A stretch of 64,000 bases of DNA from Apoderus coryli (Eukaryota > Arthropoda > Insecta > Coleoptera > Attelabidae): NCBI GenBank assembly GCA_911728435.2, contig OU452199.1, positions 25,678,860 through 25,742,859 on the forward strand, given 5' to 3'. The notes under the pieces are model-generated. The model made no database searches. It saw only the letters and a list, made by a program, of their open reading frames with translations, and was not told where the DNA came from. The stretch's first letter is position 1. Each line of letters begins with the position of its first letter. The position numbers and the translations under genes are program-made. Below are positions 1-10,272 of this stretch, piece after piece.

Positions 1-435
1 GATCATACTGATCGAAAAAGCGTTAGTGGATTCGCAGTGTATTTTAACCAAAATCTAGTGTCATGGACTTCTAAAAAACAAAGTGTCGTGGCACAATCAA
101 GCTATGAAGCTGAATACATAGCTGGTGCATTAACAGCTTCAGAGCTAGTGTACTTAAGAGGTATTTGTTCCGATTTTTCGATAGACAATTTAAAGACAAC
201 CTTATTAATAGACAATCAAAGTGCTTTACATTCTATTCAAAGTTATGATAATAATAAAAGGTCTAAGCACATTGACATTAAAGTTCATTTTATTAAAGAC
301 ATTGTAGCAAAAGGTATTATTCATGTTCTTTATATACCAACAAATGAAAATGTATCTGATCTTATGACCAAATCTTTAACTAAAGAAAAGTTTGAATATT
401 TTCGAAATAAGTTGATTATAAAAGAAATTTTATAA
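1..435 (+). CDS. Copia (Ty1-type) polyprotein, C-terminal RNase H, partial
   Basis: This is the last part of a Ty1/copia pol polyprotein, the ribonuclease H that removes RNA from the RNA-DNA hybrid during reverse transcription. The reading frame is open from base 1, so the start lies outside the window; 144 residues are visible. The acidic RNase H residues can be seen in order: the Asp region DHTDRKSVSG, the Glu in SSYEAEY, and the Asp in LLIDNQSALHS. A histidine-rich segment (SKHIDIKVHFI) and the usual copia ending (DLMTKSL) follow. The stop is 160 bases before a polypurine tract and LTR, the normal copia layout. The visible part is undamaged, so the element could be young. Confidence 0.9.
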   Translation, partial: DHTDRKSVSGFAVYFNQNLVSWTSKKQSVVAQSSYEAEYIAGALTASELVYLRGICSDFSIDNLKTTLLIDNQSALHSIQSYDNNKRSKHIDIKVHFIKDIVAKGIIHVLYIPTNENVSDLMTKSLTKEKFEYFRNKLIIKEIL

Positions 436-587
436 ATGTTTAATTATTCTTTAGACATAATTAAAAATGTTATTCAAGAATAATTTCTTACTTTTTTGAA
501 AAGCTTATGTTCTTATTATTTTTTTGTTTTTTAGAGTTTCATTTTTGTTGATTTGCAATTTAAAACTATTGTATAAATGTTTAAATT

Positions 588-596
588 GAGAGGGGG
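588..596 (+). other. Polypurine tract of the Copia element
   Basis: GAGAGGGGG sits directly before the TGTTGAATAT that opens the LTR. This is the usual site of plus-strand priming in LTR retrotransposons. Confidence 0.7.
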
Positions 597-785
597 TGTT
601 GAATATAAACCTAAATAGTTAACAGTGGCAACATTGTATGCTCACTATAATAGACCCATATCACATCACCTGTGTTGTTGTTGTTGTCGAGTAGTTGAAA
701 TAAAAGAGTTGTAAAATATATTACGAGATATATTGTGTTTCATTTTTCTGCACAAATTAACTATAATTGCCCCAATATTTCTACA
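597..785 (+). mobile_element. 3' LTR of the Copia element
   Basis: The LTR starts with TGTTGAATAT right after the polypurine tract and ends near CTACA at 785 (TG...CA type), about 190 bp. It carries an AATAAA polyadenylation signal near 699 and a TGT-rich run at 672-686. The partner LTR is outside the window, so the right border may be off by a few bases. Confidence 0.65.
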
Positions 786-1660
786 CAATCTAACTGTTAT
801 TTTTGAAAGTTACCTGAAAACAAATCTTTTTCACCCCCTCCTAATTATTTTTTAAAAATAAAAAATATTTCAATTGCAGTAATACGTCCTCAAAGTTATA
901 GCATTCTCTTATCTTTATTTAATTAAAAAAAAATTACCTGAAATTTTCCTTCATATTTGCGGACCGATAACTCCATAGGGGTAAAGCTCTGACCTGATTT
1001 TTTATAAGACAAACTACCCTTTATTTTCAACAAGGAATCACCACTTAATGTTTTTTTGCATTTCTTTTGAAACACCTTGTATGTATGGTCGTGGTGTATT
1101 TATGTATTATTATTATGTATTATTTGTATGCGCATAATATACTGCTTTTGATTGGCTCGGCACCTTGGCTTTTTAATGTATGCTCTAACAATTATGCCTT
1201 AGATTCAGAGGCGTGACATATATAGCTTATTTGAAATATTTTGGAAATTTTATTTAATTTTGATGATTAATATTTTTAATAAAAAATAAATAATGCTTAA
1301 TCATGCTTATTTTAAATGAATTGTTGTATCAAACAGTTTTCGTTAGGTAAACGGAAACCTGTTATACTACATACTAAAAGGTAATAGTCTAAAGATTACT
1401 TTTAATTATTTAAAATTAATAAAAACTAGGGGCAACTTAATACATCATTCTAAGTTTTACCTATGAATTCCGGACTTCTTTTGTTCACTGCGACTTGGGC
1501 ATCCAAACGCCACACAACGTACCATTTTATTAATATACAAAATACATTTCTATTCCCACTTTTCACAAATAAAATCATCAAAAATGCACACATAGTTTTG
1601 TTTGTTTGACACATAAAAAATGGCCGCCGCACTTAAAGCGTAAGACTTGTCATGCATTCA
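786..1660. other. AT-rich spacer, no gene recognised
   Basis: No coding signal. A stretch ending near 1080 with TTTGAAACACCTTGTATG resembles the ACACCCTGTAT-type termini common on insect MITEs, but no partner end was found. A GGCCGCC motif lies at 1622-1628, just outside the nested P-like elements. Confidence 0.5.
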
Positions 1661-1668
1661 GATAATAT

Positions 1669-3102
1669 CATAGAAATCTTATATTATATATGTACTCTAG
1701 AATGCTAATTAAATCCAGCCGAATACCAAAAAGTGTAACGGGTATGCAGTGTTTTCACGATCTACGCATGCTCCTCAGTATCTTATTTTCAGTACAGAGC
1801 TGCCATATTTAAAACTATTTTGTCGTTCGCCTTACAGAATTTATGCGACATATCTGTTTTATAAATAAATCCATATGTTGTGTCATACGAAACTGCTTGA
1901 CAAAATCAAATAATTAAATGTTATCGGTAAAATTGCATACTGTTTAGCTTTCAGCAATATGAACGAAACATTTTTTTCCAAATCTTATTAAATTTAGGAG
2001 ATTTCGCAACAGCGTCTGTTTTCGCAAATGACGTTTGTCGTAGTGGGAATATCTGTCAGAGTCGGCTTCACAACAATTCAGATAGGTTTTATAATTGAGT
2101 TATGATTTTATTCGTGGTATATTTTAATTGTTGATAGATATACCTATTTGTGATTAAAATTGTTATTTTGGTTTTAGTTTGTTTATTTAAGAAACAATGA
2201 GGTGTATAGTGTTGTGGTGTAAAAATGAAGGTCTCATTCCTGGTATTAAATATTTTCTGTAAGTTATTGTTTCGAGTTTCTAACAGTCTCAGTTTGAGTC
2301 AATATGATACCATTGACATGATACTCATTTTTAGCTTGACAAAAAAAAGACATGATGTTTGGATGCGGGCGTTGGGATCCTAGTACAGGAAATTGATGTG
2401 ATGGGAATGTCATATGCAGTAAGCATTTCGATGCAGAAGATATCATTTGTAGAGAAGACGGCAAGAGGATCACCCTCGTACCCGATGCATTTCCCAAACT
2501 TTTGTTGAAAAGAAGAGATTATGTAAATGAGAGTGGAAGTTAAATTCTTAATCGTTTGATATCAAGACACTGTTTACTTAAAAACAGTCTGTCAAAAATG
2601 CATGATATGTATGTCAAGAATATATTTCCTACGTTGTGTAGGTATACAAAGTTCGTTTGAATTCTGTTGTTAAACTGGAATATACTTAATTATAGAATCC
2701 TCCATGAAATTGCTGAGAATACAAGTTCTACCAACCATGTTTTGTCGCAAAATACTATTGCTAGTAGTACGGATGATATGGAAGTGGTTTACATGGACAC
2801 GAAAAATATTTGTGAAGTCACTGTTTCTTGCACCCCTTCTTTGAAGGTGGTTGTATAAACAAACAAATATTATATAATAATAAAATAAATAATTAGAATG
2901 CTCATGTCCGTAAGATATTTTCCAGTATTAGAATGTTTACTTATTTCTCGTTTCTGCTTAGATTTATTATTATTGGGTTGTACCTGTTAGACAATAAAGT
3001 ATTTAGATATTTAATGTAATTTTGTATTTCTTAAATTCCTTTATTTCATTTTTTTATTTGAATGTTACCAAAGGGTAAAATTTAATTTTAAATATACCTA
3101 TA
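1669..3102 (+). repeat. Left arm of the 1.45-kb palindrome
   Basis: Reverse complement of 3204-4657 plus 8609-8628, with scattered mismatches and small indels. Landmarks in order: terminus, a segment with CAGTACAGAGCTGCCATA, the THAP exons (2197-2543), and a LINE-type 3' tail (near 2972-3004). The pairing fades near 3102. Confidence 0.85.
2197..2543 (+). pseudogene. THAP domain pseudogene, left arm
   Basis: Two exon-like pieces of a THAP zinc finger (C2CH). The first starts at ATG 2197 and gives the opening Cys pair (MRCIVLWCKN), with a GTAAGT donor at 2259. The second holds the tryptophan region (HDVWMRALGS), the Cys/His pair (VICSKHF) and a proline motif matching AVP of the family (DAFPKLL), ending in TAA at 2541. 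Frame breaks between WMRALGS and the Cys/His pair stop it being read through. THAP domains bind DNA and form the N-terminus of P-type transposases; the catalytic part is absent. Confidence 0.7.
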
Positions 3103-3203
3103 TTATTAATTATTAATATTACATTTAATCAAAGCCGGTCCTGTTGAAAAATAAGTTACTGGTGATCATGCGCATTATGGACAGCTCTACACTTTTACTG
3201 TTA
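3103..3203. other. Palindrome spacer
   Basis: About 100 bp between the arms. It is not random: AATAAGTTACTGGTGATCAT followed by a GCGCATTATGGAC... stretch resembles the subterminal part of the arm at 4560-4620 (AATAAGTTACTGAGGAGCAT...). A piece of another element end therefore seems to sit at the centre. Confidence 0.55.
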
Positions 3204-4657
3204 TAGGTATATTTAAAATTAAATTTTACCATTTGGTAACATTCAAATAAAAAAATGGAATAAAGGAATTTAGGAAATAAAAAAATACATTAAATATTTA
3301 AATACTTTATTGTCTAACAGGTACAACCCAATAATAATAAATCTAGGCAGAAACGAGAAATAAGTAAAAATTCTAATACTGGAAAATATCTTAAGGACTT
3401 GAGCATTCTAATTATTTATTTTATTATTATATAATATTTGTTTGTTTATACAACCACCTTAGGCGTCTTACCTCTCTACAGCCTTCAAAGAAGGGGTGCA
3501 AGAAACTGACTTCACAAATATTTTCCGTGTCCATGTAAACCACTTCCATATCATCCGTACTATTCGCAATAGTATTTTGTGACCAAACATGGTTGGTAGA
3601 ACTTTTATTCTCAGCAATTTCATGGACGATTCTGTAATTAAGTATATTCCAGTGTCACAACAGAATTCAAACGAACTTTGTATACCTACACAACGTAGGA
3701 AATATATTCTTGACATACATATCATGCATTTTTGACAGACTGCTTTTAAGTAAACAGTGTCTTGATATCAAACGTTTAAGAATTTAACTTCCACTCTCAT
3801 TTACATAATCTCTTCTTTTCAACAAAAGTTTGGGAACTGCATCGGGTACGAGGGTGATCCTCTTGCCGTCTTCTCTACAAATGATATCTTCTGCAGCGAA
3901 ATGCTTACTGCATATGACATTCCCATCACATACATTTTCTGTACTAGGATCCCAATGCCCGCATCCAAACATCATGTCTTTTTTTTGTCAAGCTAAAAAT
4001 GAGTATCATGTCAATGGTATCATATTGACTCAAACTGAGACTGTTAGAAACTCGAAACAATAACTTACAGAAAATATTTAATACCAGGAATGAGACCTTC
4101 ATTTTTACACCACAACACTATACACCTCATTGTTTCTTAAATAAACAAACTAAAACCAAAATAACAAATATTAAAAACAATTTTAATCACAAATAGGTAT
4201 ATCTATCAACAATTAAAATATACCACGAATAAAACCATAACTCAATTATAAAATCTATCTGAATTGTTGTGAAGCCGACTCTGAACTCTGACAGATATTC
4301 CCACTACGAGAAATGTCATTTGCGAAAACAGACGCTGTTGCGAAATCTCCTAAATTTAATAAGATTTGGAAAAAAATGTTTCGTTCATATTGCTGAAAAC
4401 TAAACAGTATGCAATTTTACCGATAACATTTAATTATTTGATTTTGTCAAGCAGTTTCGTATGACGCAACATATGGATTTATTTATAAAACAGATATGTC
4501 GCATAAATTCTGTAAGGCGAACGACAAAATAGTTTTAAATATGGCAGCTCTGTACTGAAAATAAGTTACTGAGGAGCATGCGTAGTTCGTGAAAACTCTG
4601 CATACCCGTTACACTTTTTGGTATTCAGCTGGATTTAATTAGCATTCTAGAGTACAT
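3204..4657 (-). repeat. Right arm of the palindrome
   Basis: Mirror copy of 1669-3102. Its last 20 bp (8609-8628) are separated from it by the inner P-like element, which duplicated GAGTACAT (4650-4657 and 8601-8608). The LINE-type tail is at about 3296-3335 and the THAP exons at 3784-4130. Confidence 0.85.
3784..4130 (-). pseudogene. THAP domain pseudogene, right arm
   Basis: Mirror copy of 2197-2543 on the minus strand. The second exon is intact over 63 residues, with WDPST, ICSKHF and AVPKLLL. This copy keeps AVPK where the left arm has AFPK, and is in a better frame before the Cys/His pair. The start codon complement is at 4128-4130. Same family and same missing catalytic domain. Confidence 0.7.
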
Positions 4658-5004
4658 CAGAGATATAGAGGTGGGAGAACGCGCTTCGACGAGTGCGCAT
4701 ACGATTTTCCTAGGACGGTACGGGTGCCGCCATGTTCCTTGTTGTCGTACCAACTGTCGGAAAACAAATCTGCTGTTAAACTATGATTCGTCTATTAAAG
4801 CGGGAATTTTTAATTCCGGCCAATAAGAGTCCGCTGTTTTATGTTGGCAGCTGCAAATTGTAGACCGTCTGTCTTTAGTTTGAAAACTGAAAATGGTTTG
4901 TTTACATTGGTTTTTTAATATTATGTTCGTTAGGATTTTCGTGTTAATTTCTTTGTGATTTGTTGTTTTTGATCGTTTTAGTGTTTGTGTAAGTTCTATA
5001 AACA

Positions 5005-5869
5005 ATGGCTTGTGTTGTAAAATCGTGCAAAAACTATAGAAAACGTAGCCCAGAAGGAATTTCATTTCATCAGTAAGTAATAATGTGAGCATAACCAAAA
5101 ATGCAGTGTCGTGTATTCAAATCTAGGTTGATTGGTAGTAAACTTTAATACCTAAAGACAAAATACTAATTATTTCAATTGCTAAGGCTTGTATTTTGAT
5201 ATGAATATGAGGCATCTATACCAATATTATTATACATTTTGTAGAATTCCAAAAGATGAAAATTTACGACATATATGGCTTACTACGTTGGGAATTCAGT
5301 CAGAAAATTGGGTATGGAAACTATTTAAGTTAGTGTGCTCCAACCATTTTCAAACTGAGGATGTTTTAAATTTTCCTGGAAAGCGTCTGTTGAAGAAAAA
5401 CTCCTGTGCAACTTAAAGTTTGTCCGACAATGCCAGGTATTTCTGGAATAAAAAAGGGAACGCAACCAGGGCAACTAAAAACCCGATTCCTCATCGAGCA
5501 CCAGCTTACGTTCTGAAGAAGTAATAAGAATTGGAAAACAAAGGTTTTGTTAATATAATTTGTTTAAGCTAACATTTTAGTAATTGCTTTATTTAAAGAA
5601 TTATACGTAATTGATTAACGCACCGCGTTTTTCATTTTAGTTCAGAGAACCAACTGGACAACTTAGAAACAATCACGGACAGAATAACAAAGCGTCGAAG
5701 AATTGCCTCAAGTTATAGGTAATTTATTTATAGTTTTTTTCTTCAAATTTTATTATCTTTTTTGTTCTGTTACAGCCCTCTAATGCCTCGTCAGAGCTCT
5801 GGTACCAGCACGGATAGCAGGACAAGACGTAGAATTCTACAAAGAATTAAAACTATCCACAGTTACAGG
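5005..5869 (+). pseudogene. THAP-domain protein of the inner P-like element, N-terminal exons
   Basis: Exon 1 starts at ATG 5005 (MACVVKSCKNYRK...GISFH) and ends at a GTAAGT donor at 5073. Exon 2 starts after TTGTAG at 5245 (IPKDENLRHIWL) and carries the Cys/His pair CSNHF. Joined in phase, these give a complete C2CH THAP finger. The frame stops at 5416. Two later exon-like segments (about 5641-5720 and 5776-5869) code for short Arg/Ser-rich peptides that both end in SYR before a GT. The transposase catalytic part is missing, replaced or lost near the Gypsy fragment. DNA-binding role is inferred from the family. Confidence 0.65.
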
Positions 5870-5962
5870 TTAGATTGTAATAAAATATAAAGCTTAAACC
5901 ACAAGGACCGTGAAAATTTCAACAAAACTGGAAATATTTACATAAAAATAACGTAAAATTGA

Positions 5963-6963
5963 ATGTTAATGTTTGAAATGAAAGTCTCAAGGCCACCTAA
6001 GGAGTTTAATAAAATCAGTTGTTGTGATCAAGTATCAAAGAAAGAAATAGCCAACGGTATTGCATTGATTCATTTCAATCCATCGTTACTTTTAGTATTA
6101 ACAACAAAGGCATCCAATAATGCTATCACAGCAACGCTATGGCACGTGAAAATGAAAGACTGATTGCGTGTGTCTCACGAACATTTATGCCAGCTGAAAA
6201 GAAGTACGCATGCATCCAAGGAAGCATTGGGAATCGTATATGGGGTAAGAATGTTTGAACAATATTTATGGGGAACTAAATTTACTCTCAGAACTGATCA
6301 TAAACCTTTGGTTTATATTTTTGGAGAATATAAAGGTATACCCCAAACATACGCTAGTCGTTTGCAACTGTGGGCTCTTTATTTAGCAAATTTTTAGTAT
6401 TGTTGTTTAGTAAATTGAGTGCATAAAAGCCAAAACTAATTGCGTATCTGATTTTTTGTCTAGGTTGCCGATAAACGAAGGAAAAGAGCGAGATACTGAA
6501 TTTTGTTAAAACATGTACATCATGACATATGTCTAGAATCGCCTACGATCCAGAACAGTGCGGTTCTCAGCCGGTGGTTGATTGTTTGGTGGAGACGGTT
6601 AATAAAAATGTATTTAATAATAGCTATTTGAATACTAAAATAAATATATCTGATAACAGGTTGGCTGCTGAAGAATAAGACACGTCTTTGGTGTCACCAG
6701 CTTCAGGATCACTAGGTAATATCAGAGTCAGCATCATCAACATCAGCAGCGAAGCATCATCACCAACATCAAAAACATCATCATTGACGTCAGCAACAAC
6801 GTTAACATAAGAAGCATCATTATTGCCGTCAACAATATGAACAGCTTTTCCGGTAGCACCATCTGTAAAGCTGACATCACAACGAGCACGTAGGTCAACG
6901 AAAAGACCTGAAAGGTTTCGAGATTACGTCATAAATCTTGATGACGAAGATATTAATGTTTAA
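5963..6963 (+). pseudogene. Gypsy (Ty3-type) pol remnant
   Basis: Fragments of a Ty3/Gypsy polyprotein in several frames. The RT/RNase H junction shows KEEIANG-like and LIHFNPSLLLVL segments, then EALGIVYGVRMFEQYLWG and FTLRTDHKPLVYIFG, the classic Gypsy RNase H block, then SDFLSRLP near 6455-6480. Integrase is gone. A C-terminal tail rich in Ser, Ile and Thr codons from CATCA repeats (about 6720-6840) leads to a basic end (RARRSTKRPERFRDYVIN) and stop at 6961-6963. It lies inside the inner P-like element, hence inserted after it. Retroelement only; no envelope gene is seen. Confidence 0.75.
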
Positions 6964-7187
6964 ATTGCTGGTCTGATTGTATTGTGTAGTATGTATGTAT
7001 TTTATTGTTGTTATATATAAACATTGTAAAATATGTAAATAGCATGTAATTGACGTAACTGGTAAGGATATTGATTTTAATATTTAACATTTTCATATAA
7101 AATTTCCGCAGTTAAAAATGTATAAAAAAAACGGTCGACGTATTAGGATTATAGGCATTATAAATAACTCATTAGAGTGAAGGGGCT

Positions 7188-7493
7188 AGTGTTCTACTAA
7201 TTGTTCAAGATGGGGTTGTATAAAGGTTATTCAAATAACATAAAGATATTAAGCAAGTTAATCTGATAAAATTGTACAATACAAAGTATATCACTGGCGT
7301 GGGCGTTCCTAGAGAATTCACTAACTAAGGGAGTTGCATACCCGTCCGGAAGGAAGGACAAGGGTCACTTTCTATCTGACCGAGTTATGTATGGTTCATC
7401 CTGTATAAATATAATAAGATATTCCCACGACGACAAGTTGCTGATCCATCATTTCCAGTAAAATAGCAAAAGTGCGATGTATCAAAAGTTACT
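7188..7493 (+). mobile_element. Candidate 3' LTR of the Gypsy remnant
   Basis: A purine run (GTGAAGGGG, near 7178-7185) is followed by AGTGTT..., and a segment ending ...AAAAGTTACT at 7493 gives AGT...ACT termini, as in several insect Gypsy LTRs. It is more GC-rich than its surroundings and has a TATA-like GTATAAATATA near 7404. No second LTR is present, so the borders are guesses. Confidence 0.35.
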
Positions 7494-7808
7494 TAGTCCT
7501 GTATAACAACAGTTTAATTAGAATAGACAGACACGAACAAATAAACATTAATAATTATTATGTTATATTCCTTTGCTTTTTCTAAGTTATATTTTGAGTT
7601 TTAATAAAATTTAATTCAGAGATATTTTTTAAAAACAAATTCTTTATATTCAAAAACATAAAGACCGTTCTATACGACGCGTCGTAGTGCTAACATCATA
7701 AAAATTAACAGTAAACGCGGAACCATAAATTCTTGTACCAAATGAATATTAAACCATTAATTAAGATTCAAACAGTGTTTGATTTAAATAAAAGTATAAA
7801 ACCTAACA

Positions 7809-7834
7809 GCAAAGATTAATGTATTAATCTTTGC
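7809..7834. repeat. Perfect 12-bp hairpin
   Basis: GCAAAGATTAAT, two-base loop, ATTAATCTTTGC. It lies in the right half of the inner P-like element; role unknown. Confidence 0.8.
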
Positions 7835-8636
7835 TAACAGTCTAAATATATATAGGGTACACACAAGACAGCAGATAGCCGCGGCGGTTACTTAAAAAAA
7901 TTAATCTATTCCTGATTACAATTACTTCACAATAAAGTTATCGATCTCTGGCTGTTTTTGTAATCACATAGTAATCAAGATAAGATGATTATGTTGATGG
8001 TTACTTTTTTTTAGTCGATCAAATAGGAGCAAAATTCCGCCCTGAGGCGCCTGACCATATATGCTGTGTAGAAGTTCCATTGACCATGAACATTATTTTG
8101 TTTTGATATTGTACCAAATAACAGATAATAATAAAATCGCTTTTTCAAAACTTCGGAGTATTTTTATTATTTTGCAACCCATGGAAATAACATTCCAAAC
8201 CTATTTTACTTTACAACCCGATTTTAGTTTTAGCATAAGAATGCACTTAGATTATATTAAAGGATTAGTCGTAGTCTGCAAGCCTCGGAAAGACCCCTCT
8301 AAATTTCCGTTGTATGTGAAAACTATTTGGTGTCTCGAAAAAACGTTTGTTCCATATGCCGCGAGCCATTTCTTTTATAAAAAAGACTAAAAAATTTAAA
8401 ATAATCTATATTTGTTTTATTATAAATTTAAAAAAAGCACACTGAAAACTGGCAGTGACAATTCGATTTTATATAACCTTTTTTCCAATTTAAATAGTAC
8501 CCCTTAAAACGATACACCACTGTCAACAAGGAACATGGCGGCCTACTACATTAGTAGTTCGCTCATCTGTCAAACTCATTCTCTCCCCTCTATATCTCTG
8601 GAGTACATATATAATATAAGATTCTATGGATAATAT

Positions 8637-10225
8637 ACGACGGTGCGGTATCCCCTCTGTTTTGTAATCTAAGCTCAAAACCGTATGCGCAACGGAAGGG
8701 AGAGAGAGAAACCGCCATTTTGATGTTGTTTAGTTGCCAAGTTATTTATTGCCTTCTAATTTTTAATTTTTATACTATAACATGTTCAAATGACACATAA
8801 AATTAATATATGGTGGTGTAAAAATATTAGAAGAATCTAACATTTGTCTATATCAATATATATGAAAGAGATCTGGTAAAATCGTTGGTTTTATTACTGC
8901 CAAATTAACCTATGTAATTTTAATACTCAATATATCTTTTGTGCAACAAACAAACAAATGACATAAATATATTTCCTACGAGTATGATCACCTGCGGCAA
9001 ATCTTACGAGTAGGAAATGGTCATTTCATGTGAGTCTCATACTATATAAGTTTTTCTACGACTGTTTTAATGCTTTTGAATAAATTAAACATCATAATTG
9101 TTATGTTGTTATGAGTTTATGTTTAATTTTTTAATAAGACATGACTATCGAAAAAAAATCACTACGCTATTACATGTTATTTTTCTAAATTTAAACACTA
9201 TTATTTTTATATCACGAGTCCTATGTTAATAGAAATACTCAAATAATTAAACCTGACAACATCGACAAAATAACGTAATGTTAATAACCTAACGTTAATG
9301 TTGCACAAGTAACGTTTTTTTTGTTTATTTATTGTCTAACAGGTTACACCCAATTACAAGACAATTCTTTGATTATATAGTATAATAAACCAATCAAGTT
9401 AATCTACACTAAAACTATAATGAAAAACTTCATATTATATGAACTAAATAAGTATGCCAACTATGTTTAAATTCTACTAAATTCACATTAAAAAAATTGG
9501 TATGCACAGATATTTTATGTTTTTTAGACAGATTGGATGCATTGACAATAGGAGCTCTCGTCTCATAATTCGTATGAGTCTGAGTCTGGGGAACCCTACC
9601 ATCATTATTATCAGTTAATATCGTAAATCGTAAATGCTCATAACAACGTGAACACTATTAACCTAAACCATTGTTTATAAACTAACCTACAAAACACCCA
9701 AATAACCTGTTACGTTATTAATTATTATTAACGTGACATGTTATTCCAAAGCAATGCGGATGCTTATAATAACGTGTACGCTAGTTACGTGTTACGTGAG
9801 AAATAAGGGTTTCAAAAACTCTCTATTAACGTTAATCTATAAATAGCAGAATAGAAATTAGAAATGTCATGATCTATTTACAATATACAAATAATATAGG
9901 TACAACGTACAACAAAAAATTGCATTTTGTGTTGCAGTTTGCAGTCCGAATAAATTAATAAATCAGAATACTTCTGCTTGATGCATTTGAATGTGTTATT
10001 TTGAATTTTCCATTACAACTCACCAAGTAAATAATATTCGTTCGTGGTTATAGTAGAAATATCTAATTTAAAATTGAACATTTGCAATAATGTCAGAACA
10101 TAACAAGTAATAGTGAAAACAAGACAAATTATCGAAAGATTCTATACTATTTTAAAGAAATGTTAATTACCACATGAAATATTAGTTTCTTTTGAAGCTA
10201 AAATTGCTAATTGGAGTACTTAAAC
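8637..10225. other. 5' flank of the kinesin gene
   Basis: No gene recognised. Includes a GCGCA/ACCGCCATTTTG segment near 8683-8722 that resembles subterminal motifs of the P-like elements, and a LINE-type 3' tail on the minus strand (9320-9620). The kinesin promoter and 5' UTR should lie in its last part, but no core promoter can be assigned. Confidence 0.4.
9320..9620 (-). mobile_element. CR1-type LINE or SINE 3' end fragment
   Basis: TTATTGTCTAACAGG followed by TTACACCCAATTACAAGACAA is the reverse complement of the 3' tail shared by several LINEs in this window (consensus CCTGTTAGACAATAAA). The rest has no coding similarity I recognise. Confidence 0.45.
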
Positions 10226-10272
10226 ATGGCTTCAGTAAAAGTTGCTGTGAGAGTTCGCCCTTTCAATCAAAG
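10226..10272 (+). CDS. Klp98A: Kinesin exon 1 (start codon)
   Basis: Residues 1-15 plus two bases. [15 protein letters not shown] is the kinesin-3 beta-1 strand with the VRVRP motif. The start has A at -3 and G at +4, and no upstream in-frame extension resembles kinesin. Donor GTTTGT at 10273. Confidence 0.95.

Larger units (their letters stand above)
4658..8600 (+). mobile_element. Inner P-like THAP transposon with 8-bp TSD
   Basis: Bounded by the direct repeat GAGTACAT (4650-4657 and 8601-8608). Both ends begin CAGAGATATAGAGG, followed by looser inverted similarity. Each end has GCCGCCATGTTCCTTGTTG or a close match, about 70 bp inside. The left half codes for a THAP protein (5005-5869). 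The right half is occupied by a Gypsy remnant and unassigned AT-rich DNA. No P-transposase catalytic core was found, so the copy is non-autonomous. It lies inside the right arm of the outer palindromic element. Confidence 0.82.
1669..8628. mobile_element. Palindromic THAP/P-like transposon (outer element, with a nested insertion)
   Basis: A DNA transposon bounded by the 8-bp direct repeat GATAATAT (1661-1668 and 8629-8636). Its terminal inverted repeats start CATAGAA and run on as two arms of about 1.45 kb: 1669-3102, and 3204-4657 plus 8609-8628. Without the inner insertion (4658-8600 and its TSD copy) the element is about 3.0 kb and nearly all palindrome, with a spacer of about 100 bp. Each arm holds a decayed gene for a THAP zinc finger, the DNA-binding domain of P-element transposases. 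The 8-bp TSD, CA...TG termini and THAP coding all point to the P superfamily. No catalytic domain remains. Confidence 0.8.

Noticed and set aside
2264..2497. 77-codon frame on the minus strand, with a twin at 3830-4063 on the plus strand
   Set aside because: Both are antisense to the THAP pseudogene in each palindrome arm; the similarity only reflects the inverted repeat.
4781..5098. 105-codon minus-strand frame over the first THAP exon
   Set aside because: It is antisense to the THAP start exon and its intron and shows no domain; a shadow frame.
8061..8390. 109-codon frame as the P-like transposase C-terminus
   Set aside because: It lies in the expected half of the inner P-like element, but none of the conserved P C-terminal motifs (such as Y.AGFV) can be seen.
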